Assembly (NCBI GenBank): GCA_014381985.1
Contig: JACNKP010000023.1
Coordinates: forward strand, 78,064 to 142,063
Direction: 5' to 3'
Length of the DNA stretch: 64,000 nucleotides
Source of the DNA: SAR92 clade bacterium
Lineage (GTDB): Bacteria > Pseudomonadota > Gammaproteobacteria > Pseudomonadales > Porticoccaceae
Part shown: positions 16,364 through 26,673 of the stretch, piece by piece
Position numbering within the stretch: the stretch's first letter is position 1
Layout of the letters: every line of letters starts with the position of its first letter
Position numbers and translations under genes: made by a program
The notes under the pieces: generated by a model
Seen by the model: only the letters and a program-made list of their open reading frames with translations
Database searches by the model: none
What the model was told of the DNA's origin: nothing

Positions 16364-18346
16364 CTACTCAAACTCTAAAATAATTTCATCAACCATTAAA
16401 CTGCCACCCTCCACAGCTGATATTTTACCCACAATACCATCTTGGACAGCACGAAGGCTATTTTCCATTTTCATGGCTTCAACGACGGCTAGCTCCTCAC
16501 CCTCTTTAACTTCTTGCCCCTCTTTAACAGCCATTTTTACCAGTAAGCCAGGCATTGGTGAAAGTAAAAATTTCGACATGTCAGCAGGAGCTTTGTAAAC
16601 CATATGGGCGGAAAGCACTGCAGCCTTTGGAGAGAGTATCTGAGCGTTGATCTCCGCACCTCGGTATAACAACCTATAACCCTTAGCGCTGCGCTCTACC
16701 TGTACTGAGATATCTTTACCGTTAACATCTGCCTTAAAAAGGGGTTCACCCAAACTCCAGTTTGTCTCGACCTGATAGTCTAAATTACCCAAACTTACCA
16801 AATATCCGCTCTCTGTAAGCTCAACACTCACCGTTGACTGTTGATCTCCAACCACCACTACCCAATCTCGGTTTGCTACATGCTCATGACCTGTTAGCTG
16901 GTTAGACAGCAAGCTAGCTCGTTCCTCTTCAAGCTGATTAACAGCACCTAGGACAACCAACGCAATAGCTGGGTCAGCCTGCGGGACTAAGTCAGCATTA
17001 AAACCATCAGGAAATTCGTCGGCAATAAAATTAGTGCTCAGGTCACCAGCAATAAAACGCGGGTGCACCATTAGAGCGTTCAAGAAACTTATATTGTGAT
17101 TCACACCACGAATATAATAATTATCCAGGGCATCCACCATACGATCGATTGACTGACTACGGTCTTCACCATAGGTGATTAACTTCGCAATCATTGGGTC
17201 ATAGAATATAGACACTTCGCCTCCTTCATAGACCCCACTATCAACTCGAACACCCTCCCCTTCAGGCTCAGAATAACGAACTAGGCGGCCAACGGAAGGT
17301 AAGAAGTTGCGGAACGGGTCTTCAGCATAGACTCGCGACTCCATCGCCCAGCCAGTTAAACTAACATCCTGCTGAGTCAGTGGAAGTTCCTCACCCGCAG
17401 CCACTCTAATCATTAACTCTACCAAATCTTGACCGGTAACTAACTCGGTCACCGGATGCTCTACCTGAAGCCTAGTATTCATTTCCAAGAAATAGAAGTT
17501 CATGTCAGCATCTGCTATAAACTCGACCGTTCCCGCAGACTGATAGTCTACCGCACGCGCTAGGGCACAGCTCTGCTCTCCCATCTTTTGCCGTGTTTCT
17601 TCGTTTAGGAATGGCGAAGGAGCCTCTTCTATCACTTTTTGGTGTCGCCGCTGAATAGAACACTCTCGTTCGCCTAAATAAATCACACTGCCATGGCCAT
17701 CTGCCATCACTTGGATCTCAATATGACGAGGTTGCTGAATATATTTTTCGATAAAGATACGCGTGTCACCAAAACTAGAACGCGCTTCGTTGGTAGCACG
17801 CTCAAACCCATCGCGGCATTCATCTTCATTCATCGCTACGCGCATACCTTTACCACCGCCGCCGGCAGAGGCTTTAAGCATCACTGGATAGCCTATTTCA
17901 GCACAGACCTCAAGCGCATGATCAGCATCGCGAACAACATCTGTGTAACCGGGGATACAATTAACTCCCGCCTTTTGCGCAATAAGCTTGGAGGTGATCT
18001 TGTCACCCATAGATTCAATGGCCTTTTTACCTGGACCAATAAATATGATTCCCGCAGCATCTAAGGCATCGCGAAATTTGCTGTTCTCAGACAAGAAACC
18101 GTACCCAGGGTGCACCGCATCGGCACCGGTGTCCAAACAAGCCTGAACAATTTTGTCGATCACCAGATAACTTTCGGCGGAGACGGAAGGCCCTATATGG
18201 ACAGCCTCATCAGCCATTTGTACATGCAGCGCGTCTCGGTCCGCATCAGAATAGACCGCGACCGTAGCAATACCCATTTTTTTAGCAGTAGCAAAAACGC
18301 GACAGGCAATTTCACCCCTATTCGCCACTAGAATTTTTTTCAACAT
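16364..18346 (-). CDS. pccA: Propionyl-CoA carboxylase, biotin carboxylase/biotin carrier subunit
   Basis: This subunit carboxylates its own biotin with ATP and bicarbonate and hands the carboxyl group to PccB. The 660-residue chain starts with the biotin carboxylase fold (K-I-L-V-A-N-R-G-E-I-A-C-R), has the ATP-grasp loop K-A-S-A-G-G-G-G-K-G-M-R and the E-M-N-T-R-L-Q-V-E-H signature near residue 290. It ends in a biotinyl domain with Lys626 in E-A-M-K-M-E-N. Its place between pccB and meaB in a methylmalonyl-CoA mutase operon favours propionyl-CoA over methylcrotonyl-CoA as the substrate, although the two families look alike. Confidence 0.92.
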   Translation of the reverse strand: MLKKILVANRGEIACRVFATAKKMGIATVAVYSDADRDALHVQMADEAVHIGPSVSAESYLVIDKIVQACLDTGADAVHPGYGFLSENSKFRDALDAAGIIFIGPGKKAIESMGDKITSKLIAQKAGVNCIPGYTDVVRDADHALEVCAEIGYPVMLKASAGGGGKGMRVAMNEDECRDGFERATNEARSSFGDTRIFIEKYIQQPRHIEIQVMADGHGSVIYLGERECSIQRRHQKVIEEAPSPFLNEETRQKMGEQSCALARAVDYQSAGTVEFIADADMNFYFLEMNTRLQVEHPVTELVTGQDLVELMIRVAAGEELPLTQQDVSLTGWAMESRVYAEDPFRNFLPSVGRLVRYSEPEGEGVRVDSGVYEGGEVSIFYDPMIAKLITYGEDRSQSIDRMVDALDNYYIRGVNHNISFLNALMVHPRFIAGDLSTNFIADEFPDGFNADLVPQADPAIALVVLGAVNQLEEERASLLSNQLTGHEHVANRDWVVVVGDQQSTVSVELTESGYLVSLGNLDYQVETNWSLGEPLFKADVNGKDISVQVERSAKGYRLLYRGAEINAQILSPKAAVLSAHMVYKAPADMSKFLLSPMPGLLVKMAVKEGQEVKEGEELAVVEAMKMENSLRAVQDGIVGKISAVEGGSLMVDEIILEFE

Positions 18347-18370
18347 AGCTCTGTTCTCATCAATGAGGTT

Positions 18371-19903
18371 TTATAGCGGAATATTGCCGTGCTTTCGCCA
18401 AGGGTTTTCGACGCTTTTATTTCTAAGCATTGCCAGAGACCTTGCCACCCGCTTTCGAGTGCTGTGAGGCATAATGACATCGTCGATATAACCGCGTTTA
18501 CCTGCAATAAACGGGTTGGCAAATTTCTTGCGATATTCTTCCGTACGCGCAGCGATCTTTTTCTCATCACCGATATCTTTACGAAAGATGATTTCTACCG
18601 CACCCTTGGGGCCCATGACGGCGATTTCTGCCGTAGGCCATGCTAAATTGGCATCGCCGCGCAAATGCTTAGACGACATTACGTCATAGGCTCCACCGTA
18701 GGCTTTACGAGTAATAACCGTTACTTTGGGCACAGTGCATTCGGCGTAAGCGTACAACAACTTGGCACCATGCTTAATAATGCCACCGTATTCCTGACTA
18801 GTGCCCGGCATAAAGCCTGGGACGTCCACAAACGTTAGTACAGGGATGTTGAAGGCATCACAGAAACGGATGAACCGCGCCGCCTTTTTTGATGCATCTA
18901 TGTCCAAACAACCCGCCAACACCAGGGGTTGATTAGCCACTACACCAACACTTGAGCCTTCGATGCGAATAAACCCAGTGATAATATTTTTCGCATAGTT
19001 AACCTGCGTTTCAAAGAAAACCCCTTCATCAGCCACCTTTAAAATGACCTCTTTCATGTCATAGGGTTTATTGGGATCGCTTGGAATAATGGTATCCAGG
19101 GACATTTCAATTCTGTCGGCCGGGTCTACCGTGGGCCAGACCGGTGGTTTCTCTTTGTTATTGGCTGGCAGGTAATTGAAAAAATGGCGTAGTTTGGCAA
19201 GAGCATCTACATCATTTGCAAAGGCAAGATCGGCTACACCTGACTTGCTGGAATGGGTAAGCGCCCCGCCCAACTCTTCAGCTGTAACCGTTTCATGAGT
19301 CACTGTTTTAACGACATCCGGGCCGGTGACAAACATATATGAGCTGTCTTGTACCATGAAGATAAAGTCAGTTATCGCTGGAGAATAAACCGCACCACCA
19401 GCGCAGGGGCCCATAACCATTGATATTTGAGGTATGACCCCCGATGCCATAACATTTCGCTGAAACACCTCAGCATAGCCGCCCAGAGAAGCCACTCCTT
19501 CTTGGATACGGGCGCCTCCTGAGTCATTGAGACCTATAATGGGAGCGCCTACTTTCATCGCTTGATCCATTAACTTACATATTTTTTCCGCATGGGCTTC
19601 AGAGAGTGCGCCGCCAAAAACCGTAAAGTCTTGGCTAAAAACGAAGACTAACCTGCCATTGATAGTGCCATAACCAATAATCACCCCATCGCCAGGAACA
19701 TGTTGTTTGTCCATATCAAAGTCAGTGCATCGGTGCTCAACAAACATATCCCATTCTTCAAAACTATTATCATCAAGTAATAGGTCTAGTCGCTCACGAG
19801 CTGTCAGCTTGCCCTTAGCATGCTGAGCGTCAATACGTTTTTGTCCCCCGCCCAAGCGAGCAAGGCGTCGTTTTTCTTCCAATTCTTCGAGAATCTCATG
19901 CAT
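18371..19903 (-). CDS. pccB: Propionyl-CoA carboxylase, carboxyltransferase subunit
   Basis: PccB moves the carboxyl group from biotin to propionyl-CoA, giving (S)-methylmalonyl-CoA. The 510-residue chain has both crotonase-like halves. The first has the oxyanion turn G-G-A-R-I-Q-E-G-V and [13 protein letters not shown]; the second has [10 protein letters not shown] and [10 protein letters not shown]. These fit the PccB family closely, and length is normal. It lies 24 bp upstream of pccA and 23 bp after the mutase gene. Together with pccA it forms an alpha6-beta6 complex in known relatives. Confidence 0.94.
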   Translation of the reverse strand: MHEILEELEEKRRLARLGGGQKRIDAQHAKGKLTARERLDLLLDDNSFEEWDMFVEHRCTDFDMDKQHVPGDGVIIGYGTINGRLVFVFSQDFTVFGGALSEAHAEKICKLMDQAMKVGAPIIGLNDSGGARIQEGVASLGGYAEVFQRNVMASGVIPQISMVMGPCAGGAVYSPAITDFIFMVQDSSYMFVTGPDVVKTVTHETVTAEELGGALTHSSKSGVADLAFANDVDALAKLRHFFNYLPANNKEKPPVWPTVDPADRIEMSLDTIIPSDPNKPYDMKEVILKVADEGVFFETQVNYAKNIITGFIRIEGSSVGVVANQPLVLAGCLDIDASKKAARFIRFCDAFNIPVLTFVDVPGFMPGTSQEYGGIIKHGAKLLYAYAECTVPKVTVITRKAYGGAYDVMSSKHLRGDANLAWPTAEIAVMGPKGAVEIIFRKDIGDEKKIAARTEEYRKKFANPFIAGKRGYIDDVIMPHSTRKRVARSLAMLRNKSVENPWRKHGNIPL

Positions 19904-19926
19904 TTTTTCTGCCTCGCAGACGTCAA

Positions 19927-22062
19927 TTATTGAATAAGGTCTAATACTTTTTCAGCTGCGTCAGGAATATTAGTTCCCGGACCAAAGATCGCAGCCACAC
20001 CAATCGCTGTCAGTTCGTCATAGTCCTTGGGGGGTATCACCCCACCACAAACCACTATAATTTCTCCTGCACCCTGGCTTTTAAGTGACTCAATCATTTG
20101 TGGCACTAATGTTTTATGTCCAGCCGCTTGAGATGATACCCCCACCACATGTACATCATTTTCAATAGCTTGCCTAGCGGCTTCCTCTGGCGTCTGAAAC
20201 ATGGGGCCGACATCCACGTCAAAACCTAAATCTGCAAAGGCCGTTGCTATCACTTTTGCACCCCGGTCATGACCATCCTGTCCCATCTTTACCACCAACA
20301 TTCTGGGTCGTCGTCCCTGTTGCTCAGCAAAAGTTTCTACTTTTTGTTTGATTTTCATAAACCCCTCATCACCTTCATAGGCAGAATTATAAACACCACT
20401 TATCGATCGCGTTTGGGCTCTGTGTCGGCCCCATACTTCCTCTAGTGCATCACTTATTTCTCCAACGGTCGCCCTTTCTCTAGCCGCCTCAACCGCTAGA
20501 GTTAATAAGTTCCCTTTGCCTGTTTTTGCCGACTCAGTAAGCGCTGCAAGTCTCGCATTGCAAGAAACTGAATTTCGATCAGCGCGCAAGCGATTAAGTC
20601 GCTCAATCTGGGCAGCGCGCACAGACGAATTATCTATATCCCGCACATCAATCTCAGGCTCTTCACTCAATTGATATTTATTAACCCCAACAATCACTTC
20701 GTTTCCACGATCAATGGCCACTTGACGCAATGCCGCGGCCTCTTCGATACGTAATTTAGGCATCCCCGACTCAACCGCCTTAGTCATACCACCCAAATCT
20801 TCAACTTCATTGATAAGAACAAGAGCCGCTTTCACTAATTCATTAGTAAGGCTTTCGATATAATAAGAACCCGCTAGTGGATCGACCACATTGGTGATGC
20901 CCGTTTCTTCTTGAATCACTAATTGTGTATTTCGAGCGATGCGTGCGGCAAACTCAGTGGGTAACCCAAGTGCCTCATCAAAAGAGTTGGTATGCAACGA
21001 CTGAGTGCCACCCAAGACTGCAGACATACCCTCAATCGTGGTACGCATAATATTGTTGTAAGGGTCTTTACTGGTCAAGCTAACCCCGGATGTTTGACAG
21101 TGGGTACGCAACATTAATGAGCGCTGATCTTTCGGCGAGAACTTCTCAGCCATTAAGGTTGACCACAAAATACGAGCCGCCCTAAGCTTTGCAATCTCCA
21201 TAAAGAAATTCATACCAATAGCAAAGAAAAAGGAAAGCCGTGGCGCAAATTTGTCCACGTCCATACCGCTATCGATCGCGGTGCGCACATATTCAATACC
21301 GTCGGCAATCGTATAAGCCAACTCTTGAACGTTAGTCGCACCGGCCTCTTGCATATGGTAACCAGAAATAGAAATAGAGTTGAACTTAGGCATAAATTCA
21401 GCACTGTAACTGATGATGTCGGATACGATTCGCATGGAGGGTTCTGGTGGATAGATGTACGTATTGCGCACCATAAACTCTTTCAGAATATCATTCTGCA
21501 AGGTGCCAGCGAGCTGTTTAGGGGCAACACCCTGCTCCTGAGCGGCAACGATAAAGCTTGCCATCACTGGCAGCACTGCGCCATTCATTGTCATGGACAC
21601 AGATACCTTATCAAGCGGAATACTATCGAAGAGTATTTTCATATCTTCAACAGAGTCAATAGCAACACCAGCTTTACCCACGTCACCCTCTACGCGAGTA
21701 TGATCAGAGTCATATCCACGATGAGTAGCTAGATCAAAAGCCACCGACAAACCCTGCTGCCCAGCCTCTAGGTTTTTTCGATAAAAAACATTAGATTCTT
21801 CTGCCGTGGAAAACCCAGCATATTGACGCACAGTCCAAGGCCGCCCTGCATACATGGTCGCCTTGGGACCACGCTTATAAGGCGCAAAACCAGGCAAATT
21901 ATCCATATGGGCAAGGCCAGCGGTATCTTCAGCCGTATAAAGGGGTTTTATCTTAATACCTTCTGGGGTCTGCCAAATCATGTCATCAGCCGAGCGACCT
22001 TTGGTCTCTTTTTCGGCTAAATTTTCCCAATCTTTGACTGTAGGACCTTTTTTATCGGTCAT
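19927..22062 (-). CDS. scpA: Methylmalonyl-CoA mutase
   Basis: The enzyme converts (R)-methylmalonyl-CoA to succinyl-CoA with adenosylcobalamin. The single chain of about 711 residues holds the substrate barrel first ([13 protein letters not shown] and [12 protein letters not shown]). The C-terminal B12 domain has D-G-H-D-R-G for the lower axial ligand. The Tyr in R-Q-Y-A-G marks methylmalonyl rather than isobutyryl specificity in this family. ATGs at 22074 and 22062 are both possible; a GGA element seven bases before 22062 favours the shorter one. No epimerase gene is seen in the window, so (S) to (R) conversion must be encoded elsewhere. It is the first gene of the operon. Confidence 0.96.
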   Translation of the reverse strand: MTDKKGPTVKDWENLAEKETKGRSADDMIWQTPEGIKIKPLYTAEDTAGLAHMDNLPGFAPYKRGPKATMYAGRPWTVRQYAGFSTAEESNVFYRKNLEAGQQGLSVAFDLATHRGYDSDHTRVEGDVGKAGVAIDSVEDMKILFDSIPLDKVSVSMTMNGAVLPVMASFIVAAQEQGVAPKQLAGTLQNDILKEFMVRNTYIYPPEPSMRIVSDIISYSAEFMPKFNSISISGYHMQEAGATNVQELAYTIADGIEYVRTAIDSGMDVDKFAPRLSFFFAIGMNFFMEIAKLRAARILWSTLMAEKFSPKDQRSLMLRTHCQTSGVSLTSKDPYNNIMRTTIEGMSAVLGGTQSLHTNSFDEALGLPTEFAARIARNTQLVIQEETGITNVVDPLAGSYYIESLTNELVKAALVLINEVEDLGGMTKAVESGMPKLRIEEAAALRQVAIDRGNEVIVGVNKYQLSEEPEIDVRDIDNSSVRAAQIERLNRLRADRNSVSCNARLAALTESAKTGKGNLLTLAVEAARERATVGEISDALEEVWGRHRAQTRSISGVYNSAYEGDEGFMKIKQKVETFAEQQGRRPRMLVVKMGQDGHDRGAKVIATAFADLGFDVDVGPMFQTPEEAARQAIENDVHVVGVSSQAAGHKTLVPQMIESLKSQGAGEIIVVCGGVIPPKDYDELTAIGVAAIFGPGTNIPDAAEKVLDLIQ

Positions 22063-22143
22063 TGCTCTGTCCATCCTTTAAATCTATTGGTTACCGCTAG
22101 AGTACAGTTAACTTTCTAAACTGCACTATGCCGTAGCCCAGAG

Positions 22144-22164
22144 GCAAATAGTAGGTCTATTTGC
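22144..22164. promoter_or_regulatory. Operator-like dyad between the mutase operon and araC-type gene
   Basis: GCAAATAG and CTATTTGC form a perfect eight-base inverted repeat with a five-base spacer, 82 bp ahead of the mutase start and 120 bp ahead of the divergent regulator. It is the most conspicuous element in this intergenic region. AraC proteins usually prefer direct repeats, so the cognate protein is uncertain. Confidence 0.45.
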
Positions 22165-22284
22165 AACACAAAAAATCACATTTATTGCCATATAGTTAGG
22201 TATTTTATTGATTTTTTGTAATAATATGGAACTAAACTCACAATTTATTTATTTTAAACCGCTCTAATCGACTAGGTTATTTAT

Positions 22285-23289
22285 ATGGCGACCATTTGCC
22301 AACATCATGTTGTTGCCTGCCTACATGGGATCCGTGAGCATCGCCTTGCACAGCGTCCAATTTTGGAGCGCGCAGGGATCAATCCCAAGGTCCTAACCCG
22401 AGATGGACAACGTGTGCACACCGAGCAGGTGGCTCGACTATTCAAAGGCGTCCAAGAATGTCTAGATGACGAGTTCATGGGTTTTACTCAGAATGGCTGT
22501 AAGGTCGGTTTATTCGCTACCATGGGAGAATTGGTTAGCCGTTGCGCAACCTTGGGTGAGCTATTGGAGAAAGCTGTCGATTTTTATAATTTAATCAGCA
22601 GCGATATCCCCATGCAGTTAACGGAATCGGACGGAAGCGCAATACTGGGCTTCAACATGGACCAGCCCCATCTAGACCCCGAGAACTTTATGACAGAGTT
22701 TTGGTTGGTCATCTGGCATAGGTTCCCTAGTTGGTATATTGGTGAACCGATAAGACTGCGGGAAACGCATTTCACCTTTAGTCCACCACAACATAGAGAT
22801 GAGTTACAGATCATGTTTCCCTCTGAACTGCATTTTAATAGTTTTTCCAATCGCCTCGTTTTTGATCGTCACTACCTAGATAAACCACTAGTAAGATCAG
22901 ATCAAGAATTAGCTAACTATGTTGAAAATGCCCCCGCAGATGTAATGACCATTCCAGGGTCCGATACTATTTTAGAGGCGAAAATTGAACGTATTATTAC
23001 TCAGAGACACCCCGATCGCTTAGTTTTTGCCAGCATTCATACGTTGGCGAAGGAACTCGGAATGAGCTCTCAAACTCTACATCGGCGGCTAAAAGAGAGT
23101 GCTACCAGTTATCAAAAAATAAAAGATAATTTGCGCAGAGAGGTCGCGATACATAAATTAATTCACGAGAAATTATCCGTTGAAAAAGTCTCTGAGGCCG
23201 TTGGCTTTAGTGAATCTCGCTCCTTTACTCGAGCCTTTAAGCATTGGACAGGGCTGCCGCCACGAGAATATTGTAAGCAAAACTCATGA
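22285..23289 (+). CDS. AraC-family regulator, divergent from the propionate operon
   Basis: The 334-residue protein has an N-terminal arabinose-binding-like regulatory domain (residues about 20–205) and a C-terminal pair of helix-turn-helices. The latter include T-L-A-K-E-L-G-M-S-S-Q-T-L-H-R-R-L and V-S-E-A-V-G-F-S-E-S-R-S-F-T-R-A-F-K-H-W-T-G, typical of the OruR/ArgR-like AraC branch. It is transcribed away from the methylmalonyl-CoA mutase operon with about 220 bp between starts, a classic arrangement for an activator of the neighbouring operon. The effector is unknown; propionate or a propionyl-CoA product is a guess from context. Confidence 0.87.
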   Translation: MATICQHHVVACLHGIREHRLAQRPILERAGINPKVLTRDGQRVHTEQVARLFKGVQECLDDEFMGFTQNGCKVGLFATMGELVSRCATLGELLEKAVDFYNLISSDIPMQLTESDGSAILGFNMDQPHLDPENFMTEFWLVIWHRFPSWYIGEPIRLRETHFTFSPPQHRDELQIMFPSELHFNSFSNRLVFDRHYLDKPLVRSDQELANYVENAPADVMTIPGSDTILEAKIERIITQRHPDRLVFASIHTLAKELGMSSQTLHRRLKESATSYQKIKDNLRREVAIHKLIHEKLSVEKVSEAVGFSESRSFTRAFKHWTGLPPREYCKQNS

Positions 23290-23343
23290 CCTTGCCGAAC
23301 AAACCAAGTACCCTGTGAAATCGTCAACCAATAGCGACATGCA

Positions 23344-24390
23344 ATGACTTCTAAAATTAGACTCACCCAATTTAGCCACGGTGCTGGCTGCGGTTGCAAA
23401 ATTGCCCCTAGCCTGCTTGAACAATTCTTAAAGACTGACTTTGTTGCACCACAGGATGACAACCTTTTGGTAGGCAATAGCACTAAAGATGATGCTGCGG
23501 TTTATGACCTGGGGGATGGCTCTGGGATAATTAGCACCACTGACTTTTTTATGCCCATTGTGGATGATGCTTTTGAATTTGGCCGTATTGCTGCTGCCAA
23601 TGCGATTAGTGATGTCTATGCCATGGGTGGAACCCCTATGATGGCGATTGCAATACTCGGTTGGCCCGTTGATAAATTGGGTCCTGAGGTAGCACAACAG
23701 GTTTTAGAAGGCGGCCGCCATGCCTGTAAAGATGCGGGTATTCATCTTGCAGGTGGCCATTCTATTGACACCCAAGAACCTATTTTTGGCTTGGCCGTCA
23801 CCGGCAGAGTTGATTTGTGTAACCTTAAACAAAACAGTACAGCGCAGAGTGGCGATAAACTATTTTTGACTAAACCCATCGGTGTGGGTGTGCTAACCAC
23901 CGCTGAAAAGCAGGGTAAACTGAAACCTCAACACAGCCGTTTGGCGGTGGAGAATATGATGCGTTTGAATACCATTGGCGCTATTTTGGGTGCTGTCCCG
24001 GGTGTTAGCGCCATGACCGATGTCACCGGTTTCGGCCTATTAGGTCACCTGTTAGAAATGTGTCAGGGCAGTAATCTTAGTGCCTCGATTGATGTATCTG
24101 CAGTGCCGGTGTTAGACGCAGCTGTGACTGACTACATTGAGGCGGGTTGTGTACCCGGTGGTAGCCAGCGCAACTGGCAAAGTATTGCGCAACATATTAG
24201 CACCATTAGCGTTGAGAGCCAGGCGCTACTGTGTGATCCGCAGACTAGCGGTGGCCTGCTCATTGCAGTCAATCCAGTGGCCGCAGACGAAGTTTCTAGC
24301 CTTTTGCAAGAGGCAGGCTGTTATTGCCAGTCCATTGGTACACTAGCGGATTATGACCCTAGCCAACCTACTATTGAGGTGAAGACTTGA
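23344..24390 (+). CDS. selD: Selenide, water dikinase (selenophosphate synthetase)
   Basis: SelD makes selenophosphate from selenide and ATP. The 348-residue product has the catalytic Cys16 and Cys18 in S-H-G-A-G-C-G-C-K, so it is a cysteine form and not a selenoprotein. Other family motifs are [20 protein letters not shown] and [11 protein letters not shown]. It overlaps mnmH by four bases (TTGA), so the two are translationally coupled. The pairing indicates that selenium goes to 2-selenouridine in tRNA; selA and selB are not in the window. Confidence 0.96.
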   Translation: MTSKIRLTQFSHGAGCGCKIAPSLLEQFLKTDFVAPQDDNLLVGNSTKDDAAVYDLGDGSGIISTTDFFMPIVDDAFEFGRIAAANAISDVYAMGGTPMMAIAILGWPVDKLGPEVAQQVLEGGRHACKDAGIHLAGGHSIDTQEPIFGLAVTGRVDLCNLKQNSTAQSGDKLFLTKPIGVGVLTTAEKQGKLKPQHSRLAVENMMRLNTIGAILGAVPGVSAMTDVTGFGLLGHLLEMCQGSNLSASIDVSAVPVLDAAVTDYIEAGCVPGGSQRNWQSIAQHISTISVESQALLCDPQTSGGLLIAVNPVAADEVSSLLQEAGCYCQSIGTLADYDPSQPTIEVKT

Positions 24391-25487
24391 CCGCCGCGGC
24401 GCTACCATTGACCAACGATTACCAACGTTTGCTGTTAGATCGTGTACCAATGATTGATGTGCGCGCACCCATTGAGTTTCAAGCAGGCGCCCTGCCGTTT
24501 GCCACCAACTTACCCTTAATGGCCGATGATGAACGTCATCAGGTGGGCATTTGCTACAAAGAGCAGGGTCAGAAAGAGGCCATAGCTCTGGGCCACGAGT
24601 TGGTCTGTGGCGCGATTAAAGCGGCGCGTGTTGATGCTTGGAGGGCATTTTTTGTCACTAACCCAACGTCTGTGTTGTATTGTGCCCGCGGTGGTTTGCG
24701 CTCTCAGTTAAGCCAGCAGTGGTTGACCGATGTAGGCATTAGCCGCCCACGTATCGAGGGTGGCTATAAGTCACTACGACAGTTTATGTTGCAGTATTTG
24801 GCTGACGCTTGTGAAACGCAAAGCTTTGTTCTGCTGTCTGGTATGACGGGTACGGGGAAAACAGACATTATAAAAACTCTGGACACTAGTATCGATTTGG
24901 AAGGTGCGGCGAATCACAAGGGTTCTAGTTTTGGCCGGCCCTTAGATGAACAGCCCGCCCAAATTGATTTTGAAAACCAAATAATACTGGACCTAATGCA
25001 GGTTCAACATAAATACCCAGGACGCCGTATTATTTTAGAAGATGAGAGCCGCAATATTGGTGGTCGCCACATTTTGAGGCCTCTAACCGTTGCTATGGCA
25101 GAAAGTCCTATGGCGGTCATTGAACTACCTTTTGAAGAACGCATTGATAAACTTTGGCAGGAATATGTTGTCGAGCGATATCAACAAACCATGGACTACC
25201 ATTTAGAAAATGGTGAACAAGCCTTTGCCGATTACTTAGTTGATAGTTTGTTGCGCGTTAAAAAACGGCTTGGTGGACAGCGCACTAAAGAAATACTCGC
25301 CCTCATGGAGGGCGCGATTAAACAACAGCATAATGATCAGTTTGCCAGTCATCGTGGTTGGCTAGAAGCCATTACTGCAGATTATTATGACCCTATGTAC
25401 CTTTATCAATTAGAGAAGCGTAACCAACGCATTGCCTTTCGCGGCAATCACCAAGACGTTATTCAATGGCTGCACGAGAAGCCATAA
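24387..25487 (+). CDS. mnmH: tRNA 2-selenouridine synthase
   Basis: MnmH (SelU) replaces sulfur by selenium at U34 of certain tRNAs, via a geranylated intermediate. The N-terminal rhodanese domain has the catalytic Cys99 in [11 protein letters not shown]. The C-terminal part has a P-loop, S-G-M-T-G-T-G-K-T, near residues 151–159. The start is a TTG inside the selD stop (TTGA overlap) with a GAGGTGAAG ribosome site; no other in-frame start leaves the rhodanese fold intact. The 366-residue length is normal. Its stop is only 3 bp from the convergent SDR gene stop. Confidence 0.95.
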   Translation: MTAAALPLTNDYQRLLLDRVPMIDVRAPIEFQAGALPFATNLPLMADDERHQVGICYKEQGQKEAIALGHELVCGAIKAARVDAWRAFFVTNPTSVLYCARGGLRSQLSQQWLTDVGISRPRIEGGYKSLRQFMLQYLADACETQSFVLLSGMTGTGKTDIIKTLDTSIDLEGAANHKGSSFGRPLDEQPAQIDFENQIILDLMQVQHKYPGRRIILEDESRNIGGRHILRPLTVAMAESPMAVIELPFEERIDKLWQEYVVERYQQTMDYHLENGEQAFADYLVDSLLRVKKRLGGQRTKEILALMEGAIKQQHNDQFASHRGWLEAITADYYDPMYLYQLEKRNQRIAFRGNHQDVIQWLHEKP

Positions 25488-25490
25488 TGT

Positions 25491-26264
25491 CTAGCGTGGT
25501 TGCATTCTTACTCCACCATCTAGGCGGATAGTCTCGCCGTTCAGGTAGCTATTTTCAATAATGTGGACGACCAACTGACCAAATTCAGAAGGTGCTCCCA
25601 AGCGCTGCGGAAAAGGAATATTGGCAACAATGCCGTCTTGAACGTTTTGTGGGGCCGCTAGCATAAGCGGTGTCGCCATGACGCCCGGCGCGATGGTGTT
25701 AACGCGAATACCCGATTTAGACAAGTCTCTGGCCATGGGTAAAGTCATACCGACGATGCCACCTTTAGTTGCAGAGTATGCAACCTGACCCATCTGTCCA
25801 TCGAATGCGGCAATAGAGGCCGTGTTCACAATAACGCCTCGTTCAGTTTTCTCGTCTGGCTCATTTTTTGACATAGCAGCCGCAGCACAGCGAGACACGT
25901 TAAAGGTACCAATTAAATTGACCTCAATGACTTTACGATACAAGTCAAGATCGTGGGGCTGTCCTTCACGATTGACGGTCTTGGCCGCAATTCCGATACC
26001 CGCACAATTAATGCAGACATCAACTCGGCCAAAATCTGCAAGAATCACCTCAAAGGCACTCTCAACGTCAGGCCCATTGGATACGTCAAGCTGCATGTAT
26101 CGCGCAGACTTAGCTCCTAATTCATCAACCGCCTGTTGTCCGGCACTCGCGTTCATGTCAAATATTACGACCTGCGCGCCGGCATCGACGAGCAACTGAG
26201 TCGCTGCACGTCCAAGTCCAGAGGCTCCTCCGGTCACTACTGCCACTTTATCTTGTAGATTCAT
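25491..26264 (-). CDS. Short-chain dehydrogenase, 3-hydroxyacyl-CoA dehydrogenase type II-like
   Basis: The 257-residue protein is a classical SDR. It has the cofactor loop T-G-G-A-S-G-L-G (residues 11–18), C-A-G at 87–89, the catalytic Ser150 and the Y-S-A-T-K motif with Tyr163 and Lys167. Asp36 after the second strand points to NAD(H). The insertion after residue 93 (V-N-R-E-G-Q-P-H-D-L) and overall pattern resemble the HSD17B10/3-hydroxy-2-methylbutyryl-CoA dehydrogenase group, which works in isoleucine and branched-chain acyl-CoA breakdown. That would suit an organism with propionyl-CoA and isobutyryl-CoA routes nearby. The exact substrate is not proved by sequence. Confidence 0.82.
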   Translation of the reverse strand: MNLQDKVAVVTGGASGLGRAATQLLVDAGAQVVIFDMNASAGQQAVDELGAKSARYMQLDVSNGPDVESAFEVILADFGRVDVCINCAGIGIAAKTVNREGQPHDLDLYRKVIEVNLIGTFNVSRCAAAAMSKNEPDEKTERGVIVNTASIAAFDGQMGQVAYSATKGGIVGMTLPMARDLSKSGIRVNTIAPGVMATPLMLAAPQNVQDGIVANIPFPQRLGAPSEFGQLVVHIIENSYLNGETIRLDGGVRMQPR

Positions 26265-26284
26265 AATCTTTCCTATACTCCCTA

Positions 26285-26596
26285 TTATGTTGATTTTTGC
26301 ACTAAAACAAAGGGCGGAATCACGACCGCCCAGTGCTCAGTCGTACTCTCATACCAGTCTAGCGCTTGCTCATCATTAATTTCAAATAGTGTCTTGTCAG
26401 CCAACCAAGCCTGTACCTTAGCGGTGTCGTCTTGATGAAAAGCCACAGCTACCTTAATCAAGTCTGCGGTTTCAGCAACTGCCAATAGGTTGCCCGCAGC
26501 GTAGTGCTTTTGCAAATCGTGCCAATTGATCTTGGCCGTCTCTGCATTTAGTCGCTGTACTAAGGCGTCTTTTTTGTTTAAGGATTGTGTCGGCAT
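26285..26596 (-). CDS. DUF2288 family protein
   Basis: A 103-residue soluble protein of unknown function. The pattern N-A-E-T-A-K-I-N-W-H-D-L near the start, the V-Q-A-W-L segment and the ending W-A-V-V-I-P-P-F-V-L-V-Q match my recollection of the DUF2288 family, common in gammaproteobacteria and cyanobacteria. It lies between hisH and the SDR on the same strand, 77 bp after hisH. No catalytic residues are evident, and the gene context does not reveal a job. Confidence 0.75.
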   Translation of the reverse strand: MPTQSLNKKDALVQRLNAETAKINWHDLQKHYAAGNLLAVAETADLIKVAVAFHQDDTAKVQAWLADKTLFEINDEQALDWYESTTEHWAVVIPPFVLVQKST

Positions 26597-26673
26597 AGTT
26601 GTTGTTCAAACTTGTTTTAGAGCGGCTAGGGTAAAGCCTTGAGGGTGATATATCAACTGCCGATCGTGAGGAC

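Noticed and set aside
23344..24390. SelD as a selenoprotein
   Set aside because: The active-site position is encoded by a cysteine codon, with no in-frame TGA before the true stop.
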